The notes beneath the pieces are model-generated. The model did no database searches. It worked only from the letters and a program-made list of their open reading frames with translations, and had not been told where the DNA came from. This document shows, one piece after another, positions 36,675-46,779 of a stretch of DNA of 64,000 bases. Within the stretch, counting starts at the first letter, position 1, and every line of letters starts with the position of its first letter. The translations under genes and the position numbers were made by a program. This DNA comes from JBCBWG01 sp964579305. GTDB taxonomy: Bacteria; Pseudomonadota; Alphaproteobacteria; Rhizobiales; Hyphomicrobiaceae. The stretch lies in NCBI GenBank assembly GCA_964579305.1, contig CAZOGY010000002.1:22005-86004 (forward strand), read 5' to 3'.

Positions 36675-38936
36675 ATGAGCGACACACCGATTCCCCCGAC
36701 CACAGGTCCGATCGAGCCCGTTTCCCTGCGCGAAGCGCTTGAACAGCGTTACCTTGAGTATGCGCTGTCGACGATCATGCACCGTGCGCTGCCCGACGTG
36801 CGCGATGGCTTGAAGCCCGTGCACCGGCGCATCTTGTTTGCGATGCGCGAACTGCGGCTCAATCCAGATCAGGGCTATAAAAAGTGCGCCAAGATCGTCG
36901 GCGAGGTGATGGGTAACTTCCACCCGCACGGCGACCAGGCGATTTACGACGCGCTTGTGCGGCTCGCGCAAGACTTTGCGGTGCGCTATCCGCTGGTCGA
37001 CGGGCAGGGCAACTTCGGCAACATCGACGGCGATAACGCGGCTGCCATGCGGTATACGGAAAGCCGCATGACCGAGGTCGCCACGCTCCTCTTGGAGGCG
37101 ATCGATCAAGACACGGTCGACTTTCGCCCGACTTATGACGGCGCCAACGAAGAGCCGGTCGTGCTGCCGGCGGCTTTCCCCAATCTGCTTGCCAACGGCT
37201 CATCTGGCATCGCGGTCGGCATGGCGACCAATATTCCGCCGCACAACGTGGAAGAGCTGTGCAACGCATTGCTCCATCTGATCAAATTCCCGAACGCGAC
37301 GGTTGAAAAACTGGTTGAGTTCGTGCCTGGCCCGGATTTCCCGACCGGCGGCCTCATTGTCGAAGACCGCGCCTCCATCATCGAAACGTATCGAACGGGC
37401 CGCGGAGGATTTCGTCTGCGCGCGCGGTGGCATCGCGAGGACACGAGCCGTGGCGGCTACCAAGTCGTCGTCACGGAGATCCCGTATCAGGTCCAAAAGG
37501 CCAAGCTTGTTGAAAAGATCGCGGATCTGATCGTGGAAAAGCGCTTGCCGCTTCTGGCAAGCGACGGCATCCGCGATGAGAGCGCCGAAGAGATCCGGCT
37601 CGTGATCGAGCCGAAATCACGCAGCGTCGATCCGCTCGTCATGATGGAAAGCTTGTTCAAGCTGACGGATCTGGAGATCCGGTTCGGGTTGAACATGAAC
37701 GTGCTTTCAGGCGGCCAAGTGCCCAACGTGCTCGGCCTGCGTGACGTGCTGTGGCAATGGCTGGAACACCGCATCGACGTTCTGATCCGGCGCACCAACC
37801 ACCGGCTTGGCAAGATCGCGCACCGGCTGGAAGTTCTCGACGGATACCTGATCGCGTTCCTCAACATCGATGAGGTGATCCGGATCATCCGGTTTGAAGA
37901 CGAGCCGAAGCAGAAACTGATTTCCACGTTCAACCTCACCGACGTGCAGGCTGAAGCGATCTTGAACCTGCGTTTGCGGGCGCTGTCGAAGCTTGAGGAA
38001 ATGGAAATCCGCGCCGAGCACGACCGCCTGACGGAAGAGCAGCGCCAGCTACAGGCACTTCTGGCCTCAGAAGACCTGCAGTGGAACAAGGTCTCTGAAG
38101 AGATCCGCGATGTGCGCAAGGCTTACGCGAAGTCGACCCCGCTCGGTCGCCGCCGCAGCGAACTGGCCGATGCGCCCGATATCGATGTCGACCTTGACGA
38201 GGCAATGATCGAACGCGAGCCGATTACGGTCGTGTTGTCGGAAAAGGGCTGGGTGCGCGCGCTGAAAGGCCACCACGACGACCTGTCACGTCTCGATTTC
38301 AAACAAGGCGATCAGCTCAAGTTCGCGGTCAAGGCGCAGACGACGGACAAAGTGCTCCTGTTTGCGACCAACGGGCGCTTTTTCACCTTGGCCGGCGACC
38401 AGTTGCCGGGCGGACGCGGGCACGGCGAGCCTCTGCGTCTGATGGTCGACTTGGAAGAAAACTGCGTGCCGATCGCCATGTTCGTCCACAAGCCAGGGCG
38501 CAAGTTGCTTGTCGCCAGTTCAGCCGGCAACGGTTTTATCGTTGCTGAGGATGACGTGTTGGCGTCGAAACGGACGGGCAAGCAAGTTCTGAACGTCTCA
38601 GGTGCAGATGAAGCAGCGGTGGTCACCGTCGTGCCTGAAAACGCAGCCCATGTCGCGGTGGTGGGCGATCATCGCAAACTGATTGTGTTTGCGATCGACG
38701 AGTTGCCAGAGATGGGCCGGGGCAAGGGCGTGCGTATGCAGCGGTATTCAGGCGGGGCTGGGCTTGCCGATGTCAAAGCATTCGCGGGCGAGCCGGGCCT
38801 GACATGGCTTGACGCGGCGGGGCGGACATTCACCCTTGCTGATTTTTCTGAGTGGGTTGGTGCGCGGGCGTCAGCCGGCAAGCCAGTGCCCAAAGGCTTC
38901 CCGCGGTCTGGCAAGTTCGGCGGCGGCGAGCTGTGA
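36675..38936 (+). CDS. parC: DNA topoisomerase IV subunit A
   Basis: The 753-residue breakage-reunion subunit of topoisomerase IV, needed for chromosome decatenation. The catalytic Tyr is Y127 (AAMRYTESRM), and the QRDR region reads HPHGDQAIYDAL, with Gln where enterobacterial ParC has Ser80. The C-terminal beta-propeller (about 500-745) lacks an intact GyrA-box, supporting ParC over GyrA. No ParE gene is adjacent, as is usual in alphaproteobacteria. Confidence 0.96.
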   Translation: MSDTPIPPTTGPIEPVSLREALEQRYLEYALSTIMHRALPDVRDGLKPVHRRILFAMRELRLNPDQGYKKCAKIVGEVMGNFHPHGDQAIYDALVRLAQDFAVRYPLVDGQGNFGNIDGDNAAAMRYTESRMTEVATLLLEAIDQDTVDFRPTYDGANEEPVVLPAAFPNLLANGSSGIAVGMATNIPPHNVEELCNALLHLIKFPNATVEKLVEFVPGPDFPTGGLIVEDRASIIETYRTGRGGFRLRARWHREDTSRGGYQVVVTEIPYQVQKAKLVEKIADLIVEKRLPLLASDGIRDESAEEIRLVIEPKSRSVDPLVMMESLFKLTDLEIRFGLNMNVLSGGQVPNVLGLRDVLWQWLEHRIDVLIRRTNHRLGKIAHRLEVLDGYLIAFLNIDEVIRIIRFEDEPKQKLISTFNLTDVQAEAILNLRLRALSKLEEMEIRAEHDRLTEEQRQLQALLASEDLQWNKVSEEIRDVRKAYAKSTPLGRRRSELADAPDIDVDLDEAMIEREPITVVLSEKGWVRALKGHHDDLSRLDFKQGDQLKFAVKAQTTDKVLLFATNGRFFTLAGDQLPGGRGHGEPLRLMVDLEENCVPIAMFVHKPGRKLLVASSAGNGFIVAEDDVLASKRTGKQVLNVSGADEAAVVTVVPENAAHVAVVGDHRKLIVFAIDELPEMGRGKGVRMQRYSGGAGLADVKAFAGEPGLTWLDAAGRTFTLADFSEWVGARASAGKPVPKGFPRSGKFGGGEL

Positions 38937-38971
38937 TCGGTTGCGCTCCGCCCTTCCCACAGCCGGCCGCT

Positions 38972-39640
38972 TCAGCGGCGGGTCAATTCGGGCGTCTCGG
39001 TTGCCAGGATTTTGAGGGCGAACGCGCCGAAGATGCCAGCAAACGAGAGGTCAAGCGCGCGCAGCATCCAAGGCTTGGCACGCAACCAGGCGATCAATCC
39101 GTCGGCAGCCGCAATCATCGCAATCGCCAACGGTAGCGAAAACGCAACGAAGTAAACTCCCAGAAAAATCAATTTGGCCTGCCCGTGCGGGTCGCCTGGC
39201 TCGACGAATTGCGGCAGAAACGTCACGAAAAACAGCACGATCTTGGGATTGGTGAGGTTGACGGCCAAACCCGTGAGATAGGTCAGGCGCAGGCTTGTCT
39301 GCGCGCTATTTGGGCCGTTGGTGACCGGCATCACGGAACCGTTCCGGATGGCATCGAGCGCCAACCACAACAGATAAACGGCGCCAATGATTTTGAGCGC
39401 CAAAAACCCGGTCTGAGATGCAGCCAGCAGCGCCGACACGCCCACGGCTGCCAAAGTTGTGTGGATGAGGCAGCCCGATAGCGCACCTGCCATGGCCGCT
39501 ATTCCACAGCTTCGCCCACCGGTCAGCGTGCGTGCCAGGAACAGGCTCATGTCGGGGCCGGGCGTGATGAACAAGACCGCGCAGGCAACCGTGTAGGCGA
39601 GCAGAACGGGCCACGACGGCACCATGTCAACGAACATCAT
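38972..39640 (-). CDS. LysE-family exporter
   Basis: A 222-residue membrane protein with about six helices and the family motif FITPGPDMSLFLARTLTGGRSCGIAAMAGALSGC near residues 24-58, plus NLTNPKIVLFFVTFLPQFV. Predicted to export amino acids or small metabolites such as homoserine lactone; substrate unknown. GGAG lies about 10 bases before ATG 39640; ATG 39625 is a possible alternative. Convergent with parC. Confidence 0.88.
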   Translation of the reverse strand: MMFVDMVPSWPVLLAYTVACAVLFITPGPDMSLFLARTLTGGRSCGIAAMAGALSGCLIHTTLAAVGVSALLAASQTGFLALKIIGAVYLLWLALDAIRNGSVMPVTNGPNSAQTSLRLTYLTGLAVNLTNPKIVLFFVTFLPQFVEPGDPHGQAKLIFLGVYFVAFSLPLAIAMIAAADGLIAWLRAKPWMLRALDLSFAGIFGAFALKILATETPELTRR

Positions 39641-39904
39641 ATTACTCTGTCTCCATGCGCATGGCGTTTTGAGCACGCAATTCTCAAACCGCGTTCGCAA
39701 GCCATTGGTTGACGGCGCAGCCTGTGCTTATTAGGCGGCTGTCTCGCTGGCGGTGTCCATCCGTCGAGTTGCGAGGGGACGGCGCCGGGGCCGCGCAGGC
39801 GTGTGTTGCGGGCCGCCATCGGCGTGTCATCACGGTGTGTTTGCGATCGCCAGGGTGTCACGGGGGGCGTCGAGCGCGCCAACGGCAGCGAGGGAGCCTA
39901 TGGC

Positions 39905-40369
39905 ATGCGGTCACTGTCTTTTGGCGTCACGGTATGCGTGATTATCAGCGTCTTTGCGTTGAGCCATCCGCAGACGTCGGTTGCACAAAGCGATACCTGT
40001 ACGCGCGCGGACTTCGAAGCGGTTGTCGATAGCGCGGGGGGCGCACTGCGCCGGATCAACAGCGAGAAGAAGCCTCTGTTCCAGGCAAAACTACGGGCTT
40101 TGCGCGAGAAGAACCGCTGGGGCGATGCTGAGTTCCGCCAGAAGGCGGTTCCGTTTGTTCAAGATGAAAAAACCGCGGCGTATGACGATCGCATCCGCCA
40201 GCGGCTTTTTGACATCACGAACCTGGGCACAAGCGACGAGACGCCGACGGCACAACCCGATTGTGCTCTGCTTGATGAATTGCGCAAGGCGCTCGCCGAT
40301 CTGGTGACGGCGCTCGAAGCGAAGTGGGCTCATTTGTTCAGCAAGATTGACAAGGCGCTGGCGAGCTGA
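39905..40369 (+). CDS. Exported protein of unknown function
   Basis: A 154-residue protein with a signal peptide (about 1-28, ending TSVAQ) and a helical, charged mature region with two cysteines. GGGAG is 8 bases before ATG 39905, which also gives the signal sequence; the longer open frame does not. I do not recognise the family. Confidence 0.7.
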   Translation: MRSLSFGVTVCVIISVFALSHPQTSVAQSDTCTRADFEAVVDSAGGALRRINSEKKPLFQAKLRALREKNRWGDAEFRQKAVPFVQDEKTAAYDDRIRQRLFDITNLGTSDETPTAQPDCALLDELRKALADLVTALEAKWAHLFSKIDKALAS

Positions 40370-40525
40370 CCGCCCGCGTGGTGTCGAAATCGACGCTTGC
40401 CGGGCTGTCCATTGCCCCTCAAACTTGCGATCTCGGCGATCATCTCAAACAGCAGCGACGCCGGGGCTCTGGTGGCGTGGCCACCGGCGATTTGGTGTGC
40501 GGACATTTTTGGCGGGGGCTCAATC

Positions 40526-40912
40526 ATGAAACGGATCAATCCAGAAGGCGTGCCGCCACCGGCATCGCAATACAGCCAGGGCGTCCTCGTTCCGCTGGCC
40601 GGCGAACGCTTGATCATCTCAGGGCAGATCGGTGTGACGGCCGACGGCACCGTCGTTGCCGGCCTCGAAGCACAACTCGAACAGGCTTGGCGCAATATCC
40701 TCGCCATTCTCGCCGATGCGGGATTTGAGAAGGAACATTTGGTTCGTTTGAACATTTATGTGACGCAGCCGGGCAAGGTCGATGTTTATCGCGCGGTTCG
40801 CGACCGCATGCTTGAAGGCCACCGTTGCGCCAATACGTATCTGGAGATTTCAGGTCTGGCATCGCCGGAATTGCTCTGCGAAATCGAAGGCGAAGCGCAA
40901 CGGCCGCTTTGA
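40526..40912 (+). CDS. RidA (YjgF/YER057c/UK114) family protein
   Basis: A 128-residue RidA-fold protein (LIISGQIGVTADGTVVAGLEAQLEQAWRNI; CEIEGEA at the C-terminus). The Arg that binds the carboxylate in enamine/imine deaminases (ARSxVEV) is replaced: the segment reads ANTYLEISGL. It therefore probably belongs to a non-archetypal RidA subgroup with a different activity. GGGGG is 8 bases before the ATG. It precedes the ThDP enzyme by 85 bases, likely the same transcript. Confidence 0.88.
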   Translation: MKRINPEGVPPPASQYSQGVLVPLAGERLIISGQIGVTADGTVVAGLEAQLEQAWRNILAILADAGFEKEHLVRLNIYVTQPGKVDVYRAVRDRMLEGHRCANTYLEISGLASPELLCEIEGEAQRPL

Positions 40913-40997
40913 TTTCTTTTCCTGCTTTCCACACCGATCGCATGCACGCGTCGCGTGAGATCAACGTTATCGACAGAACCATAAGGGATGGGGCGAC

Positions 40998-42668
40998 ATG
41001 GCGAGCGGCAATACGATTACAGGGCGGTCCGCATTTCTTTCGGTTCTGAAAGATGAAGGCATCACGCATATGTTCGGCAATCCCGGCACGACCGAATTGC
41101 CGGTGATGGACGCGATGCCTGATCACCCGGACCTGACATATATTCTAGGTCTGCAAGAGTCGATTGTCGTAGCCATGGCGGATGGTTTTTCGCGGGCCAG
41201 CGGTGAGCTTGTGGCGTGCAACGTCCATGTCGCGCCCGGGCTCGGCAATGCCATGGGTGCGCTTTACAATGCCAAGTTCACCGGCACGCCAATGATTTTG
41301 ACGGCGGGTCAACAAGAACTTGGCCATGGTTTGCGAGAGCCGTTGCTCTATGATCCGCTCGTGCCGATTGCGGAGCCGCTGGTGAAGTGGGCGGTTGAAA
41401 TGCATCGGCTTGAGGATCTGCCGTTGATTGTGCGGCGTGCCGCAAAAATTGCGACGACGCCGCCAACCGGCCCGGTTTTCATTTCGCTTCCTGGCGATAT
41501 CCTGAATGACGAAGGGCCAATCGATTTAGGCGCATCGACGCGCCTTGACAGCAAAACCGTTCCGAATTCTGAAACGCTGATGCGGCTGGCAGAACGCATT
41601 TCGAAAGCGAAAGCCCCTGTTATCGTCACGGGCGATGAAGTCGTAAAATCGGATGCACTCGATATTGCGGGTGATTTCGCAGCCGCAATTGGCGCAGCGG
41701 TTTATCAACAGCCTGCGAATTACGGGTCGCATTTCAAGTCAGAGCACGTGTGCTTCAAAGGTCCGCTGTTGCGGGATCAAGCGTCAACGCGCAAAGAGCT
41801 TTCGCAATATGATTTGATGATCGCGGTGGGTGCAGATCCGCTGCAAATGTCGGTCTATAGCGCGACCGATCCCAAACCGGACGATCTGCCCATCATCCAG
41901 TTTGGTCTGGTCGACTGGGATATCGCCAAAAACTACGCCGTTGAAATTGCCGTGCGGGCCGACGTTGCGGAAACGATGGCTGCGTTGATACCAGCCGTGC
42001 GGGAAGCCGGTGGCGATACTTTCAGTGAGGCGGCCGCAGCGCGCGTCTCGCGCCTTCAAGAGGACAACTGGACGACCGCGCGAGCCGCGCTTGCGGACAA
42101 GATCTCCAGCGAGCTTGCGAACGCGCAGCCCATTTCCGGCGACTGGCTCACGCTTCAATTGGCGGCATCGCTGCCTGACAATGCGGTATTGGTGAACGAA
42201 AGCCTGACGTCGGGCCGCTACGTCTCAAACCTGATCCCGTATCGCGAGCGTTACGATTATCACAGCCTGGCGTCTGGAGGTATCGGCTGGGCGCTTCCAG
42301 CCTCGGTCGGCGTCGCGCTTGCGCAAGCGCCACGGCCCGTTTGCTGTTTTGTAGGCGATGGGAGTGCGATGTATTCCATTCAGGCGTTATGGAGTGCGGC
42401 GCATTACAAACTGCCGCTCACGGTCGTTATTCCCAATAATGGTGGCTATCGCATCATTAAACAGCGTTTGAAAGCCTTTCATGGCAACGACCGGTTTATC
42501 GGGATGGATTTTGTCGATCCGGAAATCGATTTCGTCCAAATGGCACAGTCCATGGGCGTCAATGCCGTGCGCGTCACCGATCCATCTGCCGTCAAGGACG
42601 TCCTGGCGGAAAACCTGCGCAACGGCAAAACCAACTTGGTAGAAGTTGTCGTCGATGGCAGCGTTTGA
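40998..42668 (+). CDS. Thiamine-diphosphate enzyme, benzoylformate decarboxylase-like
   Basis: A 556-residue ThDP enzyme with the N-terminal Pyr domain (MFGNPGTTELPVMDAMP; catalytic Glu in LGLQESIVVAMADG), a central domain and the C-terminal PP domain with the ThDP motif GDGSAMYSIQALWSAAHYKLPLTVVIPNN. It resembles MdlC and related 2-oxo-acid decarboxylases; the substrate is not certain. AAGGGATGGGG precedes ATG 40998. The RidA-type gene in front suggests a reactive imine or enamine intermediate in the pathway, which is inference. Confidence 0.88.
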   Translation: MASGNTITGRSAFLSVLKDEGITHMFGNPGTTELPVMDAMPDHPDLTYILGLQESIVVAMADGFSRASGELVACNVHVAPGLGNAMGALYNAKFTGTPMILTAGQQELGHGLREPLLYDPLVPIAEPLVKWAVEMHRLEDLPLIVRRAAKIATTPPTGPVFISLPGDILNDEGPIDLGASTRLDSKTVPNSETLMRLAERISKAKAPVIVTGDEVVKSDALDIAGDFAAAIGAAVYQQPANYGSHFKSEHVCFKGPLLRDQASTRKELSQYDLMIAVGADPLQMSVYSATDPKPDDLPIIQFGLVDWDIAKNYAVEIAVRADVAETMAALIPAVREAGGDTFSEAAAARVSRLQEDNWTTARAALADKISSELANAQPISGDWLTLQLAASLPDNAVLVNESLTSGRYVSNLIPYRERYDYHSLASGGIGWALPASVGVALAQAPRPVCCFVGDGSAMYSIQALWSAAHYKLPLTVVIPNNGGYRIIKQRLKAFHGNDRFIGMDFVDPEIDFVQMAQSMGVNAVRVTDPSAVKDVLAENLRNGKTNLVEVVVDGSV

Positions 42669-42728
42669 TCCGAACCGTATCGGCCTGCGTTCGTTCAGCG
42701 GTCGCGTTCTTGCCGGCTGGAGGTCTGC

Positions 42729-43127
42729 GTGTCGGTTCAAATCACGTCGCTGTTTGCTGGCGTCCTCGTCCTTGTTTTTTTGGTGCTCAGCGCACGCGTG
42801 ATCGTGGCGCGACAATCGGCACGCATTGCGCTTGGTGATGGCGGCCAAGAACCACTGCAGCGTCGGCTGCGTGCGCACAGTAACTTTGCCGAATATGTTC
42901 CGCTCGGCCTTTTACTTATGGCGTTTGCGGAAATGCAGGGGCACGCACCGTGGCTGATTGCGGTGATTGGGGCGCTATTACTGGCGGGAAGGCTGGTTCA
43001 TGCGGTTGCCATCAGTCGATCGCCGGAGCCGATCCCGCTGCGTGTCGCTGGTATGGCTTTGACGCTTGGCGCGCTTGGACTTGGCGCATTGGTCAATCTT
43101 GCAACGGCGTTACGTGCAATGGCTTGA
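42729..43127 (+). CDS. MAPEG family membrane protein
   Basis: A 132-residue protein with four predicted membrane helices and the MAPEG motifs RRLRAHSNFAEYVPLGLLLMAFAE and AGRLVHAVAISR. Members include microsomal glutathione S-transferases, but bacterial YecN-like members are mostly uncharacterised. GTG 42729 has GGAGG 5 bases upstream. Lies 60 bases after the ThDP enzyme on the same strand. Confidence 0.88.
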   Translation: MSVQITSLFAGVLVLVFLVLSARVIVARQSARIALGDGGQEPLQRRLRAHSNFAEYVPLGLLLMAFAEMQGHAPWLIAVIGALLLAGRLVHAVAISRSPEPIPLRVAGMALTLGALGLGALVNLATALRAMA

Positions 43128-43196
43128 TTTGTGAGGGCACAGTCACGGTCTCAGGCCGCGTCTTTGGCCAAACGGCGGCTGCGCGAAAGCCGTTGA

Positions 43197-43430
43197 TTAT
43201 CGATCGCCGCCGTTGTCGGCTTCCCAAGGAAGCATCATGACGCCAATGCTGACCGCGCAGGCTGAAAAGAACGGAATAATGCCGATTGCCAGCATGGCAA
43301 TAACGGTTGTTGGACTTGCGGATGCCCAGGTCATGGTCCCGATCTGAGCGATATCCAGCGCAAACAAACCAACAATGAAAACGACGCCAAGCAGGGCGCC
43401 CGTAACCGCGTCCAGAATAATATCACGCAT
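43197..43430 (-). CDS. Small membrane protein of unknown function
   Basis: A 77-residue protein with two hydrophobic segments (about 8-28 and 42-66) and an acidic C-terminus. GGAG lies 8 bases before ATG 43430. No family recognised. It is convergent with the MAPEG gene and upstream of nothing on its own strand. Confidence 0.6.
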   Translation of the reverse strand: MRDIILDAVTGALLGVVFIVGLFALDIAQIGTMTWASASPTTVIAMLAIGIIPFFSACAVSIGVMMLPWEADNGGDR

Positions 43431-43623
43431 GTCAGCGTCTCCAAAGGCCGCCAGTTCCAGCACCGCAATGCTCTACGAAAGTTGCAAGCAAAGCGGATTG
43501 CCAGCGCGGCGCCATCTTCGCGGCGGCTAAAACCTCACGGCCCCACGTGCAACGCGCTTGCGACCGCGTCATTGACCATGCGCAATGGTGGTTGCCCACG
43601 CGTGGCTCTGAAGTGGCAGCTGA

Positions 43624-44982
43624 TTACTGCGCCGCGACCAGATAATCCTCTGGAGCGCGCGCGGTTCCCGTTTGCGTCTTGCGAGCGGCAACGACGGCAT
43701 TCAACGCTTCGGGTTGCGGGCCACCCGTTGCCCAATCAAGCAACTCGACCGTGTGAACGATCGGCAGATCGGTTGCGCCGCCGATCTGGATCATGCAGCC
43801 AAGGTTGCCAGCCGCGATCGCTTCAGCCCCCACGCGTTCGATGTTGGCGACTTTGCGATCGCGCAACTGGGTCGCGATCTCGGGCTGGAGCAGGTTGTAG
43901 GTGCCGGCTGAACCGCAACAAATGTGGCTTTCGGGGACGGGATGGGCATCAAAGCCCGCCTCATGGAGTAAGTCGAAGGGTAGCTTGGTGATTCTCTGGC
44001 CGTGCTGCATCGAGCAGGCCGAGTGATACGCGATTTTAAGGTGCGGCGCGTCACCGGTCACCTTGAGGTCCAGCATGGCTGCGATCTCGGTCACGTCCCT
44101 GGCCAGGCTGGAAATGCGCGCGGCCTTGGCAGCCCACTTCTCGTCGTTGCGGAACATGTGACTGTAGTCTTTGACGGTTGTGCCGCAGCCAGAGGTGTTG
44201 ATGACGATCGCGTCCAAACCACCGCTTTCATATTCGTGGTGCCAGGCTGCGATATTGCGCTGTGCGGAAGCATGCGAACGTTCCGTATCGCCCATATGAT
44301 GGGTGAGGGCGCCGCAACAGCCCATGCCTTTGGCGATCACCACTTCGCAGCCATGGCGGGTCAGGAAGCGAATGGTGGCTTCGTTGATGTTGGGGTCGAG
44401 CGCGCGTTGGGCACAACCGGTCATCAGCGCGACACGCAGTTTGCGGGGTCCCTCGGCAGCGACAGCTTGCGGCCGGTCATAGCGCGACGGGGTCGGGATC
44501 GACGCAGGCGCCATAGCCACCAGTCCGCGCAGTTTCTTGGGAAGTAAGAAGGCCATCGGCTTGGCAACCTGCGCCCCTAGAAGCGATAGGCGAAAGAGCA
44601 TCGGACGCGGCAGCACGAGCGCAAGAAGCTGACGCATCAGCCGGTCACCCAGCGGCCGCTGATAGGTTTCTTGGATGTGCGCGCGCGCATGATCGACCAA
44701 GTGCATGTAATGGACGCTGGACGGGCAGGTCGTCATGCACGACAAGCACGACAGGCAGCGATCGATGTGTTTGACAGTGCGCGCATCGGCGGGTCGTCCG
44801 TTCTCCAGCATATCCTTGATGAGATAGATCCGCCCGCGCGGGCTATCCAATTCATCGCCGAGCAGTAGGTATGTTGGGCAGGTCGCCGTGCAGAACCCGC
44901 AGTGGACGCATTTGCGCAAGATCTGTTCGGAATGAGCCATATCCGGCTCGTTGAGAAGGTGCGGCGCGAAATTGGTTTGCAT
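43624..44982 (-). CDS. glcF: Glycolate oxidase iron-sulfur subunit
   Basis: A 452-residue electron-transfer subunit of glycolate dehydrogenase GlcDEF. Two ferredoxin-type motifs (CVHCGFCTATCP near 25-36; CLSCLSCMTTCP near 76-87) bind [4Fe-4S] clusters, and two CCG domains follow (GCCGALTHHMG; ICCGSAGTYNLLQP). Follows glcE by 140 bases on the same strand. Confidence 0.95.
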   Translation of the reverse strand: MQTNFAPHLLNEPDMAHSEQILRKCVHCGFCTATCPTYLLLGDELDSPRGRIYLIKDMLENGRPADARTVKHIDRCLSCLSCMTTCPSSVHYMHLVDHARAHIQETYQRPLGDRLMRQLLALVLPRPMLFRLSLLGAQVAKPMAFLLPKKLRGLVAMAPASIPTPSRYDRPQAVAAEGPRKLRVALMTGCAQRALDPNINEATIRFLTRHGCEVVIAKGMGCCGALTHHMGDTERSHASAQRNIAAWHHEYESGGLDAIVINTSGCGTTVKDYSHMFRNDEKWAAKAARISSLARDVTEIAAMLDLKVTGDAPHLKIAYHSACSMQHGQRITKLPFDLLHEAGFDAHPVPESHICCGSAGTYNLLQPEIATQLRDRKVANIERVGAEAIAAGNLGCMIQIGGATDLPIVHTVELLDWATGGPQPEALNAVVAARKTQTGTARAPEDYLVAAQ

Positions 44983-45122
44983 GGCGCGTTTTTCTTTTCG
45001 TGATCACTGACTGGGCTTCGCAAACACCGACATCGGTCATATCGCCCGCGGTGTCGTCGGGGACTGAATGTTCCAACCGATCCTTGGTGCTGAGAAAAGC
45101 CACCTCCAAGTCGCGGACGCAC

Positions 45123-46352
45123 TCAAAAATCAGGCTGCATGCGTCCGCGATTGAGCACGCGTTTGGGGTCGAACGCGTCCTTCACGCGTGCGGTGAGTGC
45201 GGCAAGTGGGCCAGGCTGCGGATGGAACACGGCCACGCCGTTTCGGACCGGGTCCGGGGCGCGCATCACCGTTGCATGGCCGCCGTGAGCATCGACGACT
45301 GAGCGGATTGCAGCGGCAAAGCTGTTTTCGCTTGTAGGGTCCAGCGCAAACCAGATCAGTCCGCCGGCCCAGTCATAGAGATGTGCTGCGACCGGCACGC
45401 CGGCCGCCCGGATCGCAGCGACGACGTCTGCCGCCTGCGTGGGGGCGACCGAAACCCGCCATACGATCGCCTCGGCGGGCTGCGCCTGGGCAATTGGTGC
45501 GGCATCGCGCAAGTCGGCCCATAGCGCCTTGGAGGCAGGCTCAGGCAACGTCTCGAAGCTTGCGCCGGTGGCTTTCAGCATCGTCATCAGATCATCGCGG
45601 CGCTTGAGAACGGAGACCTCGGGGCCCTCAAGGCGCAGGATGGCGGCGCTGGCGCCGCTTGGCTGTGGCAGAACCCTGTCGGACACGCCGGCCGGCACGA
45701 CGGCAAGTGAGGAGACTTCATGCGGTGAGCCCGAGGCGGTGCGCAGGACGGACAGCGCTTCGGCCTCGCCAAGGCCCATGACCAACAGCGATTGCTCGGT
45801 TTCAGCCTTTGGCATCACCTTGACGGTCAGCTCCGTCATGATCGCGAGCGTGCCGTAGGAGCCGGTGATCAATTTTGATAAGTCATAGCCGGTGACATTT
45901 TTCATCACGCGGCCGCCAGATTTGAACACCTCGGCCCGCCCTGACACGGCTTTGAAGCCGAGAAGGTGATCGCGGGCGGCCCCTGCTTTGATGCGGCGGG
46001 GACCAGAGGCATTCACAGCGATGATGCCGCCCAGTGTGCCCGACGAAGGCGCACCCCCATACAGCGCGGCCGGATCGAACGGCTCAAACGCCAACTCCTG
46101 GCCTTGCTGATCGAGCAATGCCCTGATCTCGCGCAGCGGCGTTCCGGCGCCGGCGGTCAGGACAAGCTCTTCAGGCTCGTACATCGAAACGCCACTCAAG
46201 GCCGCCATGGAGATTTGGTCGTCTGGTCGATCGGACCGGCCAAGGCCCTGTTTCGACCCCATGCCTACGATCTCTAGCGGCCGTTCATTGGCAACGGCGG
46301 CTTCGATGAGGGCCACGACCTCGGCTTCGTTGGTGGGCTTATGCAGGGACAT
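45123..46352 (-). CDS. glcE: Glycolate oxidase FAD-binding subunit
   Basis: A 409-residue FAD-linked subunit with a PCMH-type fold: GMGSKQGLGR, AGAGTPLREI, SSGTLGGIIAVNASGPRR and VTGYDLSKLITGSYGTLAIMTELTVKV are GlcE motifs. ATG 46352 is the family-like start; no strong ribosome-binding site precedes it. It is separated from glcD by a 427-base spacer holding a repeat cluster, so it may have its own promoter. Confidence 0.93.
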   Translation of the reverse strand: MSLHKPTNEAEVVALIEAAVANERPLEIVGMGSKQGLGRSDRPDDQISMAALSGVSMYEPEELVLTAGAGTPLREIRALLDQQGQELAFEPFDPAALYGGAPSSGTLGGIIAVNASGPRRIKAGAARDHLLGFKAVSGRAEVFKSGGRVMKNVTGYDLSKLITGSYGTLAIMTELTVKVMPKAETEQSLLVMGLGEAEALSVLRTASGSPHEVSSLAVVPAGVSDRVLPQPSGASAAILRLEGPEVSVLKRRDDLMTMLKATGASFETLPEPASKALWADLRDAAPIAQAQPAEAIVWRVSVAPTQAADVVAAIRAAGVPVAAHLYDWAGGLIWFALDPTSENSFAAAIRSVVDAHGGHATVMRAPDPVRNGVAVFHPQPGPLAALTARVKDAFDPKRVLNRGRMQPDF

Positions 46353-46779
46353 GCGCAGCGGGCTCTGGGTGCAAATGGCAAGGGCGGTCGCCAACCTTAG
46401 CCGGTGGCGCAAGAGCTGTCAGGTGGGCATTGGCTTGCTGGGCGTGAGCGCTGACGGCGCATTGATCTGCTTTGGCAAGCGAATCTGCGCATCAACTCGG
46501 TCAAACGTGGCACACTGGCATTCAGCATGGATCGCAGCCCGGCATCGACGAACAATACCGGGCGTTCGCTGTTTGCAAACGGCGGTCTGATCACGCGAGC
46601 TTAGATCATTTCAAGTTCGCGCGTGTGCGCTTGTCGTGATTCTGGTTTTCAAATCGTCGCAGCGTTTTTGGGCTCCGGCGATTCCGCCGAAACCGGATGA
46701 TGCTCTATTTCCAAATCGATAGAGCATCTTTATCCGACCACGTGAAAGCAATTGCGATCATGTGTGGTCGGATGATGCT
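46353..46779. repeat. glcD-glcE spacer with hairpin repeat family B cluster
   Basis: A 427-base gap inside the glcDEF run without a supported gene. From 46693 to 46783 there are three CGGATGATGCTCTA-type cores, two forward and one inverted. They form two hairpins: GATGCTCTAT / ATAGAGCATC (10 bp perfect, about 46699-46728) and ATCCGACCAC / GTGGTCGGAT (10 bp perfect, about 46732-46773). The last core overlaps the glcD stop codon (46780-46782). The rest of the gap shows nothing I can name. Confidence 0.7.

Noticed and set aside
36675..38936. Reading parC as gyrA
   Set aside because: Length (753 residues) and lack of a GyrA-box in the C-terminal domain favour ParC.
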